From Prevotella sp. (GTDB lineage Bacteria > Bacteroidota > Bacteroidia > Bacteroidales > Bacteroidaceae), in contig JAEEPF010000021.1 of the NCBI GenBank assembly GCA_016284635.1, forward strand, positions 1 through 33,087: a DNA stretch of 33,087 nucleotides. The letters run 5' to 3'. Of the stretch, positions 24,101 to 30,797 are shown one piece after another. The number at the start of each line of letters is the position of its first letter. Position 1 is the first letter of the stretch. A program made the position numbers and the translations under genes. The notes below the pieces were generated by a model. That model did not search any database and was not told the origin of the DNA. It was given only the letters and a program-made list of their open reading frames with translations.

Positions 24101-24494
24101 CCTCCAGTCCGAGGGCATCATCTACGACGGGACCCTCACCCCAGAGCGTATCACCGGAATGCTTCAGAAACGCTTAAACGATCCTCGTGTAGCGGACTGG
24201 TTCTCAGGAAATTGGACACTCTTCAACGAATGTTCCATTCTCTCCATCGAAGACGGTCAAGTCTGTCAGCATCGTCCAGACCGTGTGATGACGGACGGCC
24301 ACCAGTGGATCGTCGTCGACTTCAAGTTCGGTTCCCCCAAACCCGAATACCACGACCAGGTCCGCCGCTACATGCAGCTCCTCTCCGACATGACCGCCTC
24401 AGACAAATCTCTCACCTCTCACCTCTCACCTCTCACCTCTATAAAGGGCTACCTCTGGTACGTTTACTCCAACCTCATCGAGGAAGTAAAATAA
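21123..24494 (+). CDS. addA: AddA/RecB-like UvrD-family helicase-nuclease (1123 aa)
   Basis: This is the motor and nuclease subunit of a double-strand-break end-processing complex that prepares 3' ends for RecA. Helicase motifs in order: Walker A ASAGSGKTF (Lys16), AVTFTNKATEEM, VMIDEFQDTS (about 388-397), IYRWRAGDW, NYRSQRRI, IFSIHKSKGLEYEHVI and LLYVAFTRARSS. The C-terminal nuclease shows GSILHEIF (about 970) and IVVDFKFG followed by HDQVRRYMQLL (about 1063), the PD-(D/E)XK pattern of AddA/RecB. In-frame repeat segments interrupt it near residues 647-657 (Ser/Pro-rich), 900-915 (48-base module shared with addB) and 1097-1105 (heptamer array). It begins inside the DUF5686 gene and is followed 29 bases later by addB. 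Confidence 0.88.
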   Translation: MVTPLIVYKASAGSGKTFTLATEYISLLVEDPMNYRTILAVTFTNKATEEMKMRILSQLYGIWKQLPDSDDYVKAVQKKTGLDTKVISERAGISLSNLLNNYNYFRVETIDTFFQSVMRNMARELDLTTNLRIGLNDYQVEELAVDQLIADLSTTDAMLQWILRYIMENISDDKSWNVIGQIKQFGRHIFSDAYKDVSRALEEKLAEPGFFDQYATRLRELRQSAEQRMKQFADTFFDILESEGLTVDDFPYGKSGLCSFFLKLRQGQFDEGIVGKRVTDSVGDPSKWYKKNHPRRDLIHALADSTLGSLLRQALDERPNQWRLFKSADLTLRHLSQLRLLSSIEQKVHELNQDANRFLLSDTQQLLHSLIGDSDSPFIFEKIGAQLEHVMIDEFQDTSTVQWQNFRVLLDEAMSHEGSSNLIVGDVKQSIYRWRAGDWRLLNDIESQFDARQVETRCLDTNYRSQRRIITFNNTFFQQAARLEYLSLQEINEAEADQLGRAYADVVQQIPEKRPDEGYVRIEFLPAEDYQTQVFQRLTETVSELLETGATQQQIAILVRTNAVIPLIAQYFMEQKPEVTIVSDEAFRLDASNAVCLLINAMRLLVRPDDQLTKAAIAKSYHQDILQDYLGDGIHLLSVSAFHDDTQPSSLLPPPSTNLDALLPEAYIAHFSDLRSLPLYDLAERLYTIFGLECLTDQSAYVCAFYDQLVNYVNENAADISAFLTEWDETLCSKTIQSDETTGVRIFSIHKSKGLEYEHVIIPFCDWQLEKQSGNILWCQPTEAPFNDLPIVPVDYSQKQMMGTIFEADYRHEHLQNTVDNLNLLYVAFTRARSSLFVIGRRKASGTRSLLIEQSLPLLTDALRESDPNADILLEGLDDDTATIRLTYGTLPSTEKEASNISRTPAPSHPRTPEIIPHSSSNPFLQPYVPLPVAIRTFSSKVSFRQSNRSKAFVEAEDEEAARQQNYIQTGSILHEIFSTIRTTADIPDALQRLQSEGIIYDGTLTPERITGMLQKRLNDPRVADWFSGNWTLFNECSILSIEDGQVCQHRPDRVMTDGHQWIVVDFKFGSPKPEYHDQVRRYMQLLSDMTASDKSLTSHLSPLTSIKGYLWYVYSNLIEEVK
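23820..23867 (+). repeat. 48-base in-frame module in addA, shared with addB
   Basis: The bases encode NISRTPAPSHPRTPEI. A 48-base segment at 26273-26320 in addB matches at 41 of 48 positions and is read in the same frame (NISRTSAPPHPRTSEI). It consists largely of CGCACCCC-like octamers and lies between the helicase and nuclease domains. Confidence 0.9.
24411..24438 (-). repeat. heptamer array inside addA, four CTCACCT units
   Basis: Four perfect CTCACCT units (reverse complement AGGTGAG, the same heptamer as GAGGTGA at 12507-12569) encode LTSHLSPLTS near the end of the nuclease domain, just before GYLWYVY. Confidence 0.9.
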
Positions 24495-24511
24495 TTCGTT
24501 TAATTCGTTGT
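24493..24511 (+). repeat. AATTCGTTTAATTCGTTGT spacer repeat, addA-addB gap
   Basis: This 19-base sequence overlaps the last two bases of the addA stop and fills most of the gap to addB. Its exact reverse complement is at 30754-30772, between truA and the EamA-type gene. Confidence 0.85.
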
Positions 24512-24523
24512 CTTAAAAAAAAT

Positions 24524-27316
24524 ATGGTTTCCTTTCTTGAACACGTCGCCTCTGACCTCCTCGCCCGCTTCGGCACTAACCTCTCCCGTGTCGCCGTAGT
24601 CTTCCCCAACAAACGTGCCTCACTGTTCCTCAACGACCACCTTGCCCGTCTGGCAGAACGTCCGTTGTGGAGTCCCGCCTATATCACCATCAGCGACCTC
24701 TTCCGCAGCCACTCCAGACTGCAGGTCGCCGACCCCATCCTGCTCGTCTGCGAACTCCACAAGTGCTTCACCCGATGCACGGGCATCGACGAGACGCTCG
24801 ACCACTTCTATGGCTGGGGCCAGCTGCTGCTCTCCGACTTCGACGACCTCGACAAGAACATGGGTCCTGCCGACCGCGTCTTCGCCAACCTGCGTGACAT
24901 CCACGAACTCGATGACGTGTCGTACCTCACCGATGAGCAGCGCAAACTCATACAACGCTTCTTCAGCAATTTCTCCGACGAACACAACAGCGAACTCAAG
25001 CAGCGGTTCCTCCGTCTGTGGAGCCGCATCGGGGATATCTACCACACCTTCAACGAACAACTCGCTGCACAGGGACTCGCCTACGAGGGTGCCCTCTACC
25101 GTCAGGTGGTTGAAGACGAGACCATCACCTTCGACTACGACACCTACGTCTTTGTAGGTTTCAATCTCCTGCAACATGTGGAACAGACGCTCTTCCGCCG
25201 ACTGGAGCGCGAGGGCAAGGCCCTGTTCTATCAGGACACCGAGGAACAGCCGCCTCAGCAGATCACCTTCATTTCTGCCCCGACGGAGAATATCCAGGCC
25301 CGTTACGTCAGCCAGTGGCTCACCCCTGAGCGTATCGCTGACGGACGGCGCACTGCGGTTGTCCTTTGCAACGAGGGACTGCTGCAGGCTGTCATCCACT
25401 GTCTGCCTGATACCGTCGACAAGGTGAATGTCACTACCGGCTATCCCCTCCTGCAGACACCCATCGCCTCGCTCGTCACCCAACTCCTCAACCTCCAGGT
25501 CAACGGCTTCTCTACCCGCACCCAGTCCTTCCGCCGCCGCTGGCTCGACACTGTTGCCCGTCATCCCTACGCCGCCTTCCTGCCCGAGGACTATGCCGCC
25601 ACCCATATCACCGACGGCCCTTCCCTCCTCCACTGGCTCCTCTCCCTCGTCCGCCACATCGCCACCTGTTCTGCATGTGGCAATACCATCGCCACCACTC
25701 CCGCCTCTGCTTCAAACTCCGCCTCAGACATTTCTCATTCTTGCGTCCCTTCAGTAGCAAGCGACCAGAGGTCGAGCGCCTCATTCCTCACTCCTCCTTC
25801 CTCGAACGACCCTCTTACCTCCGAGTCTCTCTTCCGTATGTACACCCTGCTCAACCGTCTGAGCGGACTGACAGACGAAGGAATCCTCACAGTCGACATT
25901 CCCACCTTACAGCGTCTCGTCGCCCAAGTAGTACAGTCCACCACGATCCCCTTCCACGGCGAGCCTGCCGAGGGCATCCAGGTGATGGGTGTGCTCGAAA
26001 CGCGCAACCTCGACTTCGACCACGTGCTGCTACTCTCCTGCAACGAGGGCAATATGCCGCGTGGCGTCAACGACACCTCGTTCATCCCCTACGCCATCCG
26101 CAAGGCCTACGGACTGACCACCGTCGACTACAAGGTGGCCATCTACGAGCACTACTTCCACCGTCTGCTCCAGCGCGCCCACGATGTCACCATCGTCTAC
26201 AACAACGCCACCGTCGATGCCCAGAAGGGCGAGATGTCCCGTTTCATGCTCCAGTTGATGGTCGATTCCTCTAACATTTCTCGCACCTCCGCACCCCCGC
26301 ACCCCCGCACCTCCGAAATCTCTTTTCGTAGTTTGCGCGCCGGTCAATCCCCCCTCCTCCATCAGCCGCAGCCCATCGACAAGACCGCTGCCATACTCGA
26401 CATCCTCCGCCAGCGTTTCTCCAATGACCGCGGTGGCATCAGTCCAACGGCTGTCAGCACTTACCTGCGCTGCCAACTGCGTTTCTTCTACCGTTATGTC
26501 AGCAACCTTCAGGAGCCAGACGATATCGATGACGAACTCATCGACAACCGCCTCTTCGGCAACATCTTCCACAAGGCAGCCCAGACGCTCTACGAGCCAT
26601 TCAACCGCCGTCGCGTCACCACCATGATGCTCGACGACCTCCTCAAAGACGAAGTAGCCATCGAGCGTGCCGTAGATGCCGCCATCCGCAGCGAACTCTT
26701 CAAGAATAACGGCGCAACCGATTCTTCACTCTCCCTCGACGGCCTCCAACTCATCAACCGCGAAGTGATTATCAAATATGTACATCTGCTTATTGAGACC
26801 GACAGACGCTTAGCGCCTTTCACCATCCTCGGTCTCGAAAAACATGTATCTATGCCTTGGGGAGATACAAAGGTCGGTGGCATCATCGACCGTCTCGACA
26901 GCGTCACCGACCCCGCCACAGGTCAGGAGCGCATCCGCGTGATCGACTACAAGACCGGCGCCCGTCATCTCCGCCCCATGCCCGACATCGATGCCATCTT
27001 CGACCCCGCCCAGATTTCCAACCACAGCGACTACTACCTCCAGGCCTTCCTCTATAGCCACATTGTCCGCCAGCATCGGGGAGAGCCTGTATCACCATCG
27101 CTTCTTTTCATCCAGCATGCCGCTGCCGAGGGCTACGACCCCACACTTGTCATCGGCCGGGAACCCGTCACCGACATCGCCGTCCACAGCGACCGCTTCA
27201 TCGCCCTCCTCAAAGAGACCACCGATGCCATCTTTTCTCCCGACCTCCGCTTCACCCCCACCGACGACCGTAACCGCTGCCGCTCCTGTCCCTACACCGC
27301 CCTCTGTGGCAGATAG
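24524..27316 (+). CDS. addB: AddB-like PD-(D/E)XK nuclease subunit (930 aa)
   Basis: Partner of AddA. The ATG at 24524 (MVSFLEHVASDLLARFG) is chosen; the frame is open further up but runs through addA. The N-terminal half has an inactive-helicase look: VAVVFPNKRASLFL occupies the place of a Walker A but has no GxGKT. The C-terminal nuclease has GGIIDRLD and VIDYKTG (about residue 807). Cysteines in LRCQLRFFY (about 649) and CRSCPYTALC (918-928) fit the iron-sulfur staple of AddB nucleases. Two repeat-derived Ser/Pro-rich insertions are present, about residues 395-435 (contains the two-hairpin element) and 583-605 (the 48-base module). The 350-base gap after it carries palindromes and the htpG promoter. 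Confidence 0.87.
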   Translation: MVSFLEHVASDLLARFGTNLSRVAVVFPNKRASLFLNDHLARLAERPLWSPAYITISDLFRSHSRLQVADPILLVCELHKCFTRCTGIDETLDHFYGWGQLLLSDFDDLDKNMGPADRVFANLRDIHELDDVSYLTDEQRKLIQRFFSNFSDEHNSELKQRFLRLWSRIGDIYHTFNEQLAAQGLAYEGALYRQVVEDETITFDYDTYVFVGFNLLQHVEQTLFRRLEREGKALFYQDTEEQPPQQITFISAPTENIQARYVSQWLTPERIADGRRTAVVLCNEGLLQAVIHCLPDTVDKVNVTTGYPLLQTPIASLVTQLLNLQVNGFSTRTQSFRRRWLDTVARHPYAAFLPEDYAATHITDGPSLLHWLLSLVRHIATCSACGNTIATTPASASNSASDISHSCVPSVASDQRSSASFLTPPSSNDPLTSESLFRMYTLLNRLSGLTDEGILTVDIPTLQRLVAQVVQSTTIPFHGEPAEGIQVMGVLETRNLDFDHVLLLSCNEGNMPRGVNDTSFIPYAIRKAYGLTTVDYKVAIYEHYFHRLLQRAHDVTIVYNNATVDAQKGEMSRFMLQLMVDSSNISRTSAPPHPRTSEISFRSLRAGQSPLLHQPQPIDKTAAILDILRQRFSNDRGGISPTAVSTYLRCQLRFFYRYVSNLQEPDDIDDELIDNRLFGNIFHKAAQTLYEPFNRRRVTTMMLDDLLKDEVAIERAVDAAIRSELFKNNGATDSSLSLDGLQLINREVIIKYVHLLIETDRRLAPFTILGLEKHVSMPWGDTKVGGIIDRLDSVTDPATGQERIRVIDYKTGARHLRPMPDIDAIFDPAQISNHSDYYLQAFLYSHIVRQHRGEPVSPSLLFIQHAAAEGYDPTLVIGREPVTDIAVHSDRFIALLKETTDAIFSPDLRFTPTDDRNRCRSCPYTALCGR
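25740..25778 (+). repeat. two-hairpin element, variant copy inside addB
   Basis: CTTGC...GCAAG forms the first stem and CGACC-AGA-GGTCG (25762-25774) the second. The left half matches 27541-27562 at 21 of 22 positions, while the second stem differs by paired changes from the CGGC-AAA-GCCG of the other copies. It is read as part of SCVPSVASDQRSSA. Confidence 0.85.
26273..26320 (+). repeat. 48-base in-frame module in addB, shared with addA
   Basis: Encodes NISRTSAPPHPRTSEI; matches 23820-23867 at 41 of 48 bases in the same reading frame. It is placed just before the C-terminal nuclease domain. Confidence 0.9.
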
Positions 27317-27394
27317 ACCTGAGAGGCCTTAAATGACCATCTTCTTACCCAAAATCAGTCAATAAAGTAAAAACTTTAAACAATTTTCAAAATA

Positions 27395-27419
27395 GTTGCC
27401 ATTTTTATCAATTGGCAAC
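27395..27419 (+). terminator. possible terminator after addB
   Basis: GTTGCCA (27395-27401) and TGGCAAC (27413-27419) form a seven-base stem with an 11-base loop, 79 bases past the addB stop. No T-run follows, so it may instead stabilise the 3' end. Confidence 0.35.
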
Positions 27420-27512
27420 CTTACAATAGTGTTAATTTGTGTAACCTAGCCCGAAAAGGAACTACTTTTTCAGTGGGCTCTAGGACAAGGAAGGTTGGAT
27501 GGTTGTGAAAAT

Positions 27513-27576
27513 GTCCTTGGGACAAGGACGAACGGGGTTTTTGCGTCCCTTCGGTAGCAAGCGGCAAAGCCGAGCG
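27513..27576 (+). repeat. palindrome cluster with two-hairpin element, addB-htpG gap
   Basis: GTCCTTG-GGA-CAAGGAC (27513-27529) is followed by a two-hairpin element copy (27540-27576) containing AAGCGGCAAAGCCGAGCG, identical over those 18 bases to the copies at 16576 and 17819 in uvrA. A further CAGGGC-ATC-GCCCTG hairpin lies at 27594-27608. The gap 27317-27666 holds no gene. Confidence 0.85.
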
Positions 27577-27617
27577 GGGGATGATGGAGGAAGCAGGGCA
27601 TCGCCCTGCAAAATGTT

Positions 27618-27633
27618 TGGCACGGTTTTTGCA
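27618..27633 (+). promoter_or_regulatory. sigma-54 type promoter of htpG
   Basis: TGGCACG (27618-27624), four bases, TTGCA (27629-27633) matches the RpoN -24/-12 consensus TGGCACG-N4-TTGCW at every defined position. The inferred start of transcription, about 12 bases beyond the -12 GC, would be near 27643, leaving a leader of about 24 bases before the htpG ATG. Confidence 0.7.
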
Positions 27634-27666
27634 ATGCCAATGGTAAAATTATTAAATATTTGATTT

Positions 27667-29721
27667 ATGCAAAAAGGTAATATTGGGGTTACAACCGAGA
27701 ACATCTTCCCCGTCATCAAAAAGTTTCTCTATTCAGACCATGAGATTTTCCTCCGTGAGATGGTGTCAAACGCCGTCGACGCCACACAGAAGATGAAGAC
27801 GCTCCAGGAGAAGGGCGACTTCAAAGGTGAACTAGGTGACCTGACCGTCCGCATCAGCTTCGACAAAGACAAGGGTACCATCACCATCAGCGACCACGGT
27901 ATCGGCATGACGGAGGAGGAGATCGACAAGTATATCAACCAGATCGCCTTCTCGGGTGTCTCGGACTTCCTCGAGAAGTACAAGGACAATGCCAACAACA
28001 TCATTGGCCACTTCGGACTGGGATTCTACTCTTCGTTCATGGTATCGAAGAAGGTGGAGATCATCACGAAGTCGTGGCAGGAAGGTGCCAAGGCCGTAAA
28101 ATGGAGCTGTGACGGCTCACCCGCCTACGAGATCGACGATGCTGACCGTGCAGAGCGCGGTTCGGACATCATCCTCTATATCGACGACGACTGCAAGGAG
28201 TTCCTCGACAAGTATAAGCTCGAGGGCCTGCTTCAGAAGTACTGTAAGTTCATGGCCGTGCCCGTGGCCTTCGGCAAGAAGACGGAATGGAAGGACGGCA
28301 AGCAGGTGGACACCGAGGAAGATAATATTATTAATAATGTGGAGCCGCTGTGGACAAAGACGCCCAGCACGCTGAAGGACGAGGACTACAAGTCGTTCTA
28401 TCGTACCCTCTACCCCATGAGCGACGAGCCGCTGTTCTGGATTCACCTGAACGTGGACTATCCCTTCAACCTGACGGGTATCCTCTACTTCCCGAAGATC
28501 AAGTCGAATATCGAACTGCAGCGTAACAAGATCCAACTGTACTGCAACCAGGTGTTCGTGACAGATCAGGTGGAGGGCATCGTGCCGGAGTTCCTGACAC
28601 TGCTGCACGGTGTCATCGACTCTCCGGATATCCCCCTGAACGTATCCCGCAGCTATCTGCAGAGCGACCGCGAGGTGAAGAAGATCTCCACGTACATCAC
28701 GAAGAAGGTGGCAGACCGCCTGAAGGCTATCTTCGCTGAGAACCGCAAGGAGTATGAGGAGAAATGGGACGACCTGAAGCTGTTCATTAACTACGGTATC
28801 CTCTCTGAGGAGAATTTCTACGACCGTGCGAAGGAGTTTGCCCTGATGAAGGATACGGAGGGCAAGTACTTTACCTTCGACGAATACAAGACACTCATCG
28901 AGGCAAACCAGAAGGACAAGAACGACCAGCTGGTATATCTCTATGCCACAGACAAGGAGGAGCAGTACTCATATATCAAGGCTGCCCAGGACAAGGGCTA
29001 CAGTGTGTTGCTGCTTGACGGTCAGCTCGACGTGCCCACCATCCAGACGCTGGAGCAGAAGTTTGAAAAGAGCCACTTCACACGTGTGGACTCCGACATC
29101 ATCGACCGTCTGATTGTGAAGGAGGATGCCAAGAAGAGTCAGTTGAGCGAGGAGCAGTCTGACAATCTGTCAGCTGTCTTCCGTACACAGATGCCAAAGA
29201 TTGACAAGGCAGAGTTTATGGTGCAGGTGGATGCCCTCGGTGAGGAGGCTCGTCCGGTGATCATCACGCAGAACGAGTATATGCGTCGTATGAAGGATAT
29301 GAGCAAGTTCCAGGCTGGTATGGGATTCTACGGACAGATGCCAGACTCGTATAACATCGTGCTGAACTCAGACCACCCGTTGGTGAAGAAGGTGCTTGAG
29401 GACTCTGAGGCTGCTACCGCCGAGGCTCTGAAGCCCATCGTCTCGGAACTCAAGGGTCAGGAGGCCCGTCTGGCTGCCATCCGTCAGGCTCAGGACAAGA
29501 AGAAGTATGACGAGCTGACACAGGAGGATAAGGACCAGAAGGCCGAGGCAGAAAAGGCCGTGCAGGAGCAGAAGGACAAGAAGCAGGCTGTCATCGCCGA
29601 CTATGCGAAGGACAACTCGATCGTCCACCAGCTCATCGACCTGGCACTGCTTCAGAATGGTATGCTGAAGGGCGAGGCCCTCGACAAGTTCCTGAAGCGC
29701 AGCGTGGACTTAATCAAATAA
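27667..29721 (+). CDS. htpG: molecular chaperone HtpG, Hsp90 family (684 aa)
   Basis: HtpG is a homodimeric ATP-dependent chaperone in the cytoplasm. The GHKL ATP-binding domain shows the N-box in EMVSNAVDATQKM, DHGIGM and the lid region GHFGLGFYSSFMV. The middle domain has FWIHLNVDYPFNLTGILYFP and VSRSYLQSDREVKKI with the conserved Arg that contacts ATP. The C-terminal domain is followed by a Lys/Glu/Gln-rich charged segment (residues about 590-655) and ends with VHQLIDLALLQNGML and a short tail. Length is typical of Bacteroidales HtpG and longer than E. coli (624). The ATG at 27667 follows a sigma-54-like promoter. It is monocistronic, ending at palindrome copy B. Confidence 0.97.
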   Translation: MQKGNIGVTTENIFPVIKKFLYSDHEIFLREMVSNAVDATQKMKTLQEKGDFKGELGDLTVRISFDKDKGTITISDHGIGMTEEEIDKYINQIAFSGVSDFLEKYKDNANNIIGHFGLGFYSSFMVSKKVEIITKSWQEGAKAVKWSCDGSPAYEIDDADRAERGSDIILYIDDDCKEFLDKYKLEGLLQKYCKFMAVPVAFGKKTEWKDGKQVDTEEDNIINNVEPLWTKTPSTLKDEDYKSFYRTLYPMSDEPLFWIHLNVDYPFNLTGILYFPKIKSNIELQRNKIQLYCNQVFVTDQVEGIVPEFLTLLHGVIDSPDIPLNVSRSYLQSDREVKKISTYITKKVADRLKAIFAENRKEYEEKWDDLKLFINYGILSEENFYDRAKEFALMKDTEGKYFTFDEYKTLIEANQKDKNDQLVYLYATDKEEQYSYIKAAQDKGYSVLLLDGQLDVPTIQTLEQKFEKSHFTRVDSDIIDRLIVKEDAKKSQLSEEQSDNLSAVFRTQMPKIDKAEFMVQVDALGEEARPVIITQNEYMRRMKDMSKFQAGMGFYGQMPDSYNIVLNSDHPLVKKVLEDSEAATAEALKPIVSELKGQEARLAAIRQAQDKKKYDELTQEDKDQKAEAEKAVQEQKDKKQAVIADYAKDNSIVHQLIDLALLQNGMLKGEALDKFLKRSVDLIK

Positions 29722-29727
29722 TTTTTA

Positions 29728-29819
29728 GGCACGGATTACACGGCTTTTATCAAAGACACGGCTTTTTCTGCGATAGAGAAAGCCGTGTCCTTATTATATA
29801 AGGCTGTGTAATCCGTGCC
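29728..29819. repeat. dispersed palindrome, copy B, with nested hairpin
   Basis: Outer arms GGCACGGATTACACGGCT and its mirrored GTGTAATCCGTGCC enclose a second perfect hairpin, GACACGGCTTTTTC (29755-29768) against GAAAGCCGTGTC (29778-29789). It fills the gap between the convergent htpG and EamA-type genes and probably ends transcription from both sides. Confidence 0.9.
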
Positions 29820-29824
29820 AAAAA

Positions 29825-30742
29825 CTATTTACTACCGATATAAAGGAAGAGCATTCCTAAAAGTACCAAGGCGAGGTCGAAGGCTTTGGCTTTGAGGTTC
29901 TTCTCTCGGAAGAACAGGGCACCGAAGAGGAAACTCACGATGACACTGCCACGACGGATCATCGACACAATGGAGATCATCGCATCAGGCAACGAGAGGG
30001 AATAGAAATACATGAAGTCGGCGGTGGAGAGGAAGATACTCACGCCAAGGATTGACCAAGACCAATGGAACGGCGTCGTCTCCTGATGTTTCGGCCACCA
30101 GAGCAACCACAACATCAAGGCCATCATCCCACACTGGTAGATATTATACCACGACTGCACCATCATACGATCGAGTCCTACGCCACCACTCTCTACAGGT
30201 GCCATGAGGTATTTGTCGTAGAGACCACTGATGGCGCCAAGCATGGCAGCACCCACAATCATATAGATCCAGTGGTCGTGCTTGAAGTCGATACCCTCTT
30301 TCTTGCCACTACGGCTGAGCATCAAGAAAGAGGCCACTGCCAACAGCACACCAATCCACTGCCATACGTTCAGGCGTTCGCCAAAGAACAGCAATGCTCC
30401 CACGAGCACCATCACAGGACGGGTGGCGTTGATAGGTCCGACAATGGTCAGGGGCAGATGCTTCATGCCGAAATAGCCGAGGATCCAGCTCGACAGGACG
30501 ATGAGGGCTTTGAGAACGATGTATTTGTGCATCTCCCAACCACCAGAGGCCGTCTGGAAGATGGTGCCTTGTAAAGTATCCGTCGTCGCACTGAGTACGA
30601 TGAAAGGCAGGAAGATCAGGGATGAGAAGAGTGTATTTAGAAACAGGACGGGAATGACGGCATTCGCCTTGAGTGCCTGTTTCTTAAAGGAATCGTAGCA
30701 GCCTAACATCGCTGCCGACAAGAATGCGAGAATTAACCACAT
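29825..30742 (-). CDS. EamA/DMT-superfamily transporter (305 aa)
   Basis: Ten hydrophobic segments arranged as two repeats of five are visible, as in EamA (drug/metabolite transporter) proteins: first half from WLILAFLSAAMLGCYDSFKK to GERLNVWQWIGVLLAVASFLML, second from HWIYMIVGAAMLGAISGLYDKYL to FREKNLKAKAFDLALVLLGMLFLYIG. The first half carries the typical IVGPINATRPVMVLVGALLFFGE and the second MISIVSMIRRGSVIVSFLFGALFF, the EamA helix 8-9 signature. It sits in the inner membrane; substrate unknown. It lies 55 bases after truA in the same direction, the gap being a spacer repeat, so it is probably the last gene of the GH25-truA unit. Confidence 0.87.
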   Translation of the reverse strand: MWLILAFLSAAMLGCYDSFKKQALKANAVIPVLFLNTLFSSLIFLPFIVLSATTDTLQGTIFQTASGGWEMHKYIVLKALIVLSSWILGYFGMKHLPLTIVGPINATRPVMVLVGALLFFGERLNVWQWIGVLLAVASFLMLSRSGKKEGIDFKHDHWIYMIVGAAMLGAISGLYDKYLMAPVESGGVGLDRMMVQSWYNIYQCGMMALMLWLLWWPKHQETTPFHWSWSILGVSIFLSTADFMYFYSLSLPDAMISIVSMIRRGSVIVSFLFGALFFREKNLKAKAFDLALVLLGMLFLYIGSK

Positions 30743-30753
30743 GAATTTTCAAA

Positions 30754-30782
30754 ACAACGAATTAAACGAATTTCACGAATTT
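30754..30782 (-). repeat. AATTCGT-type spacer repeat, truA-transporter gap
   Basis: ACAACGAATTAAACGAATT (30754-30772) is the exact reverse complement of 24493-24511, extended by a third unit (TCACGAATTT). It fills about half of the 55-base gap. Confidence 0.85.
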
Positions 30783-30797
30783 AGCTGCGACAGGAGA

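Noticed and set aside
24620..25657. Long open frame antisense to addB (345 codons)
   Set aside because: It mirrors the GC-rich third-position bias of addB, has no family resemblance and no promoter; similar antisense frames lie in uvrA, uxaB and addA.
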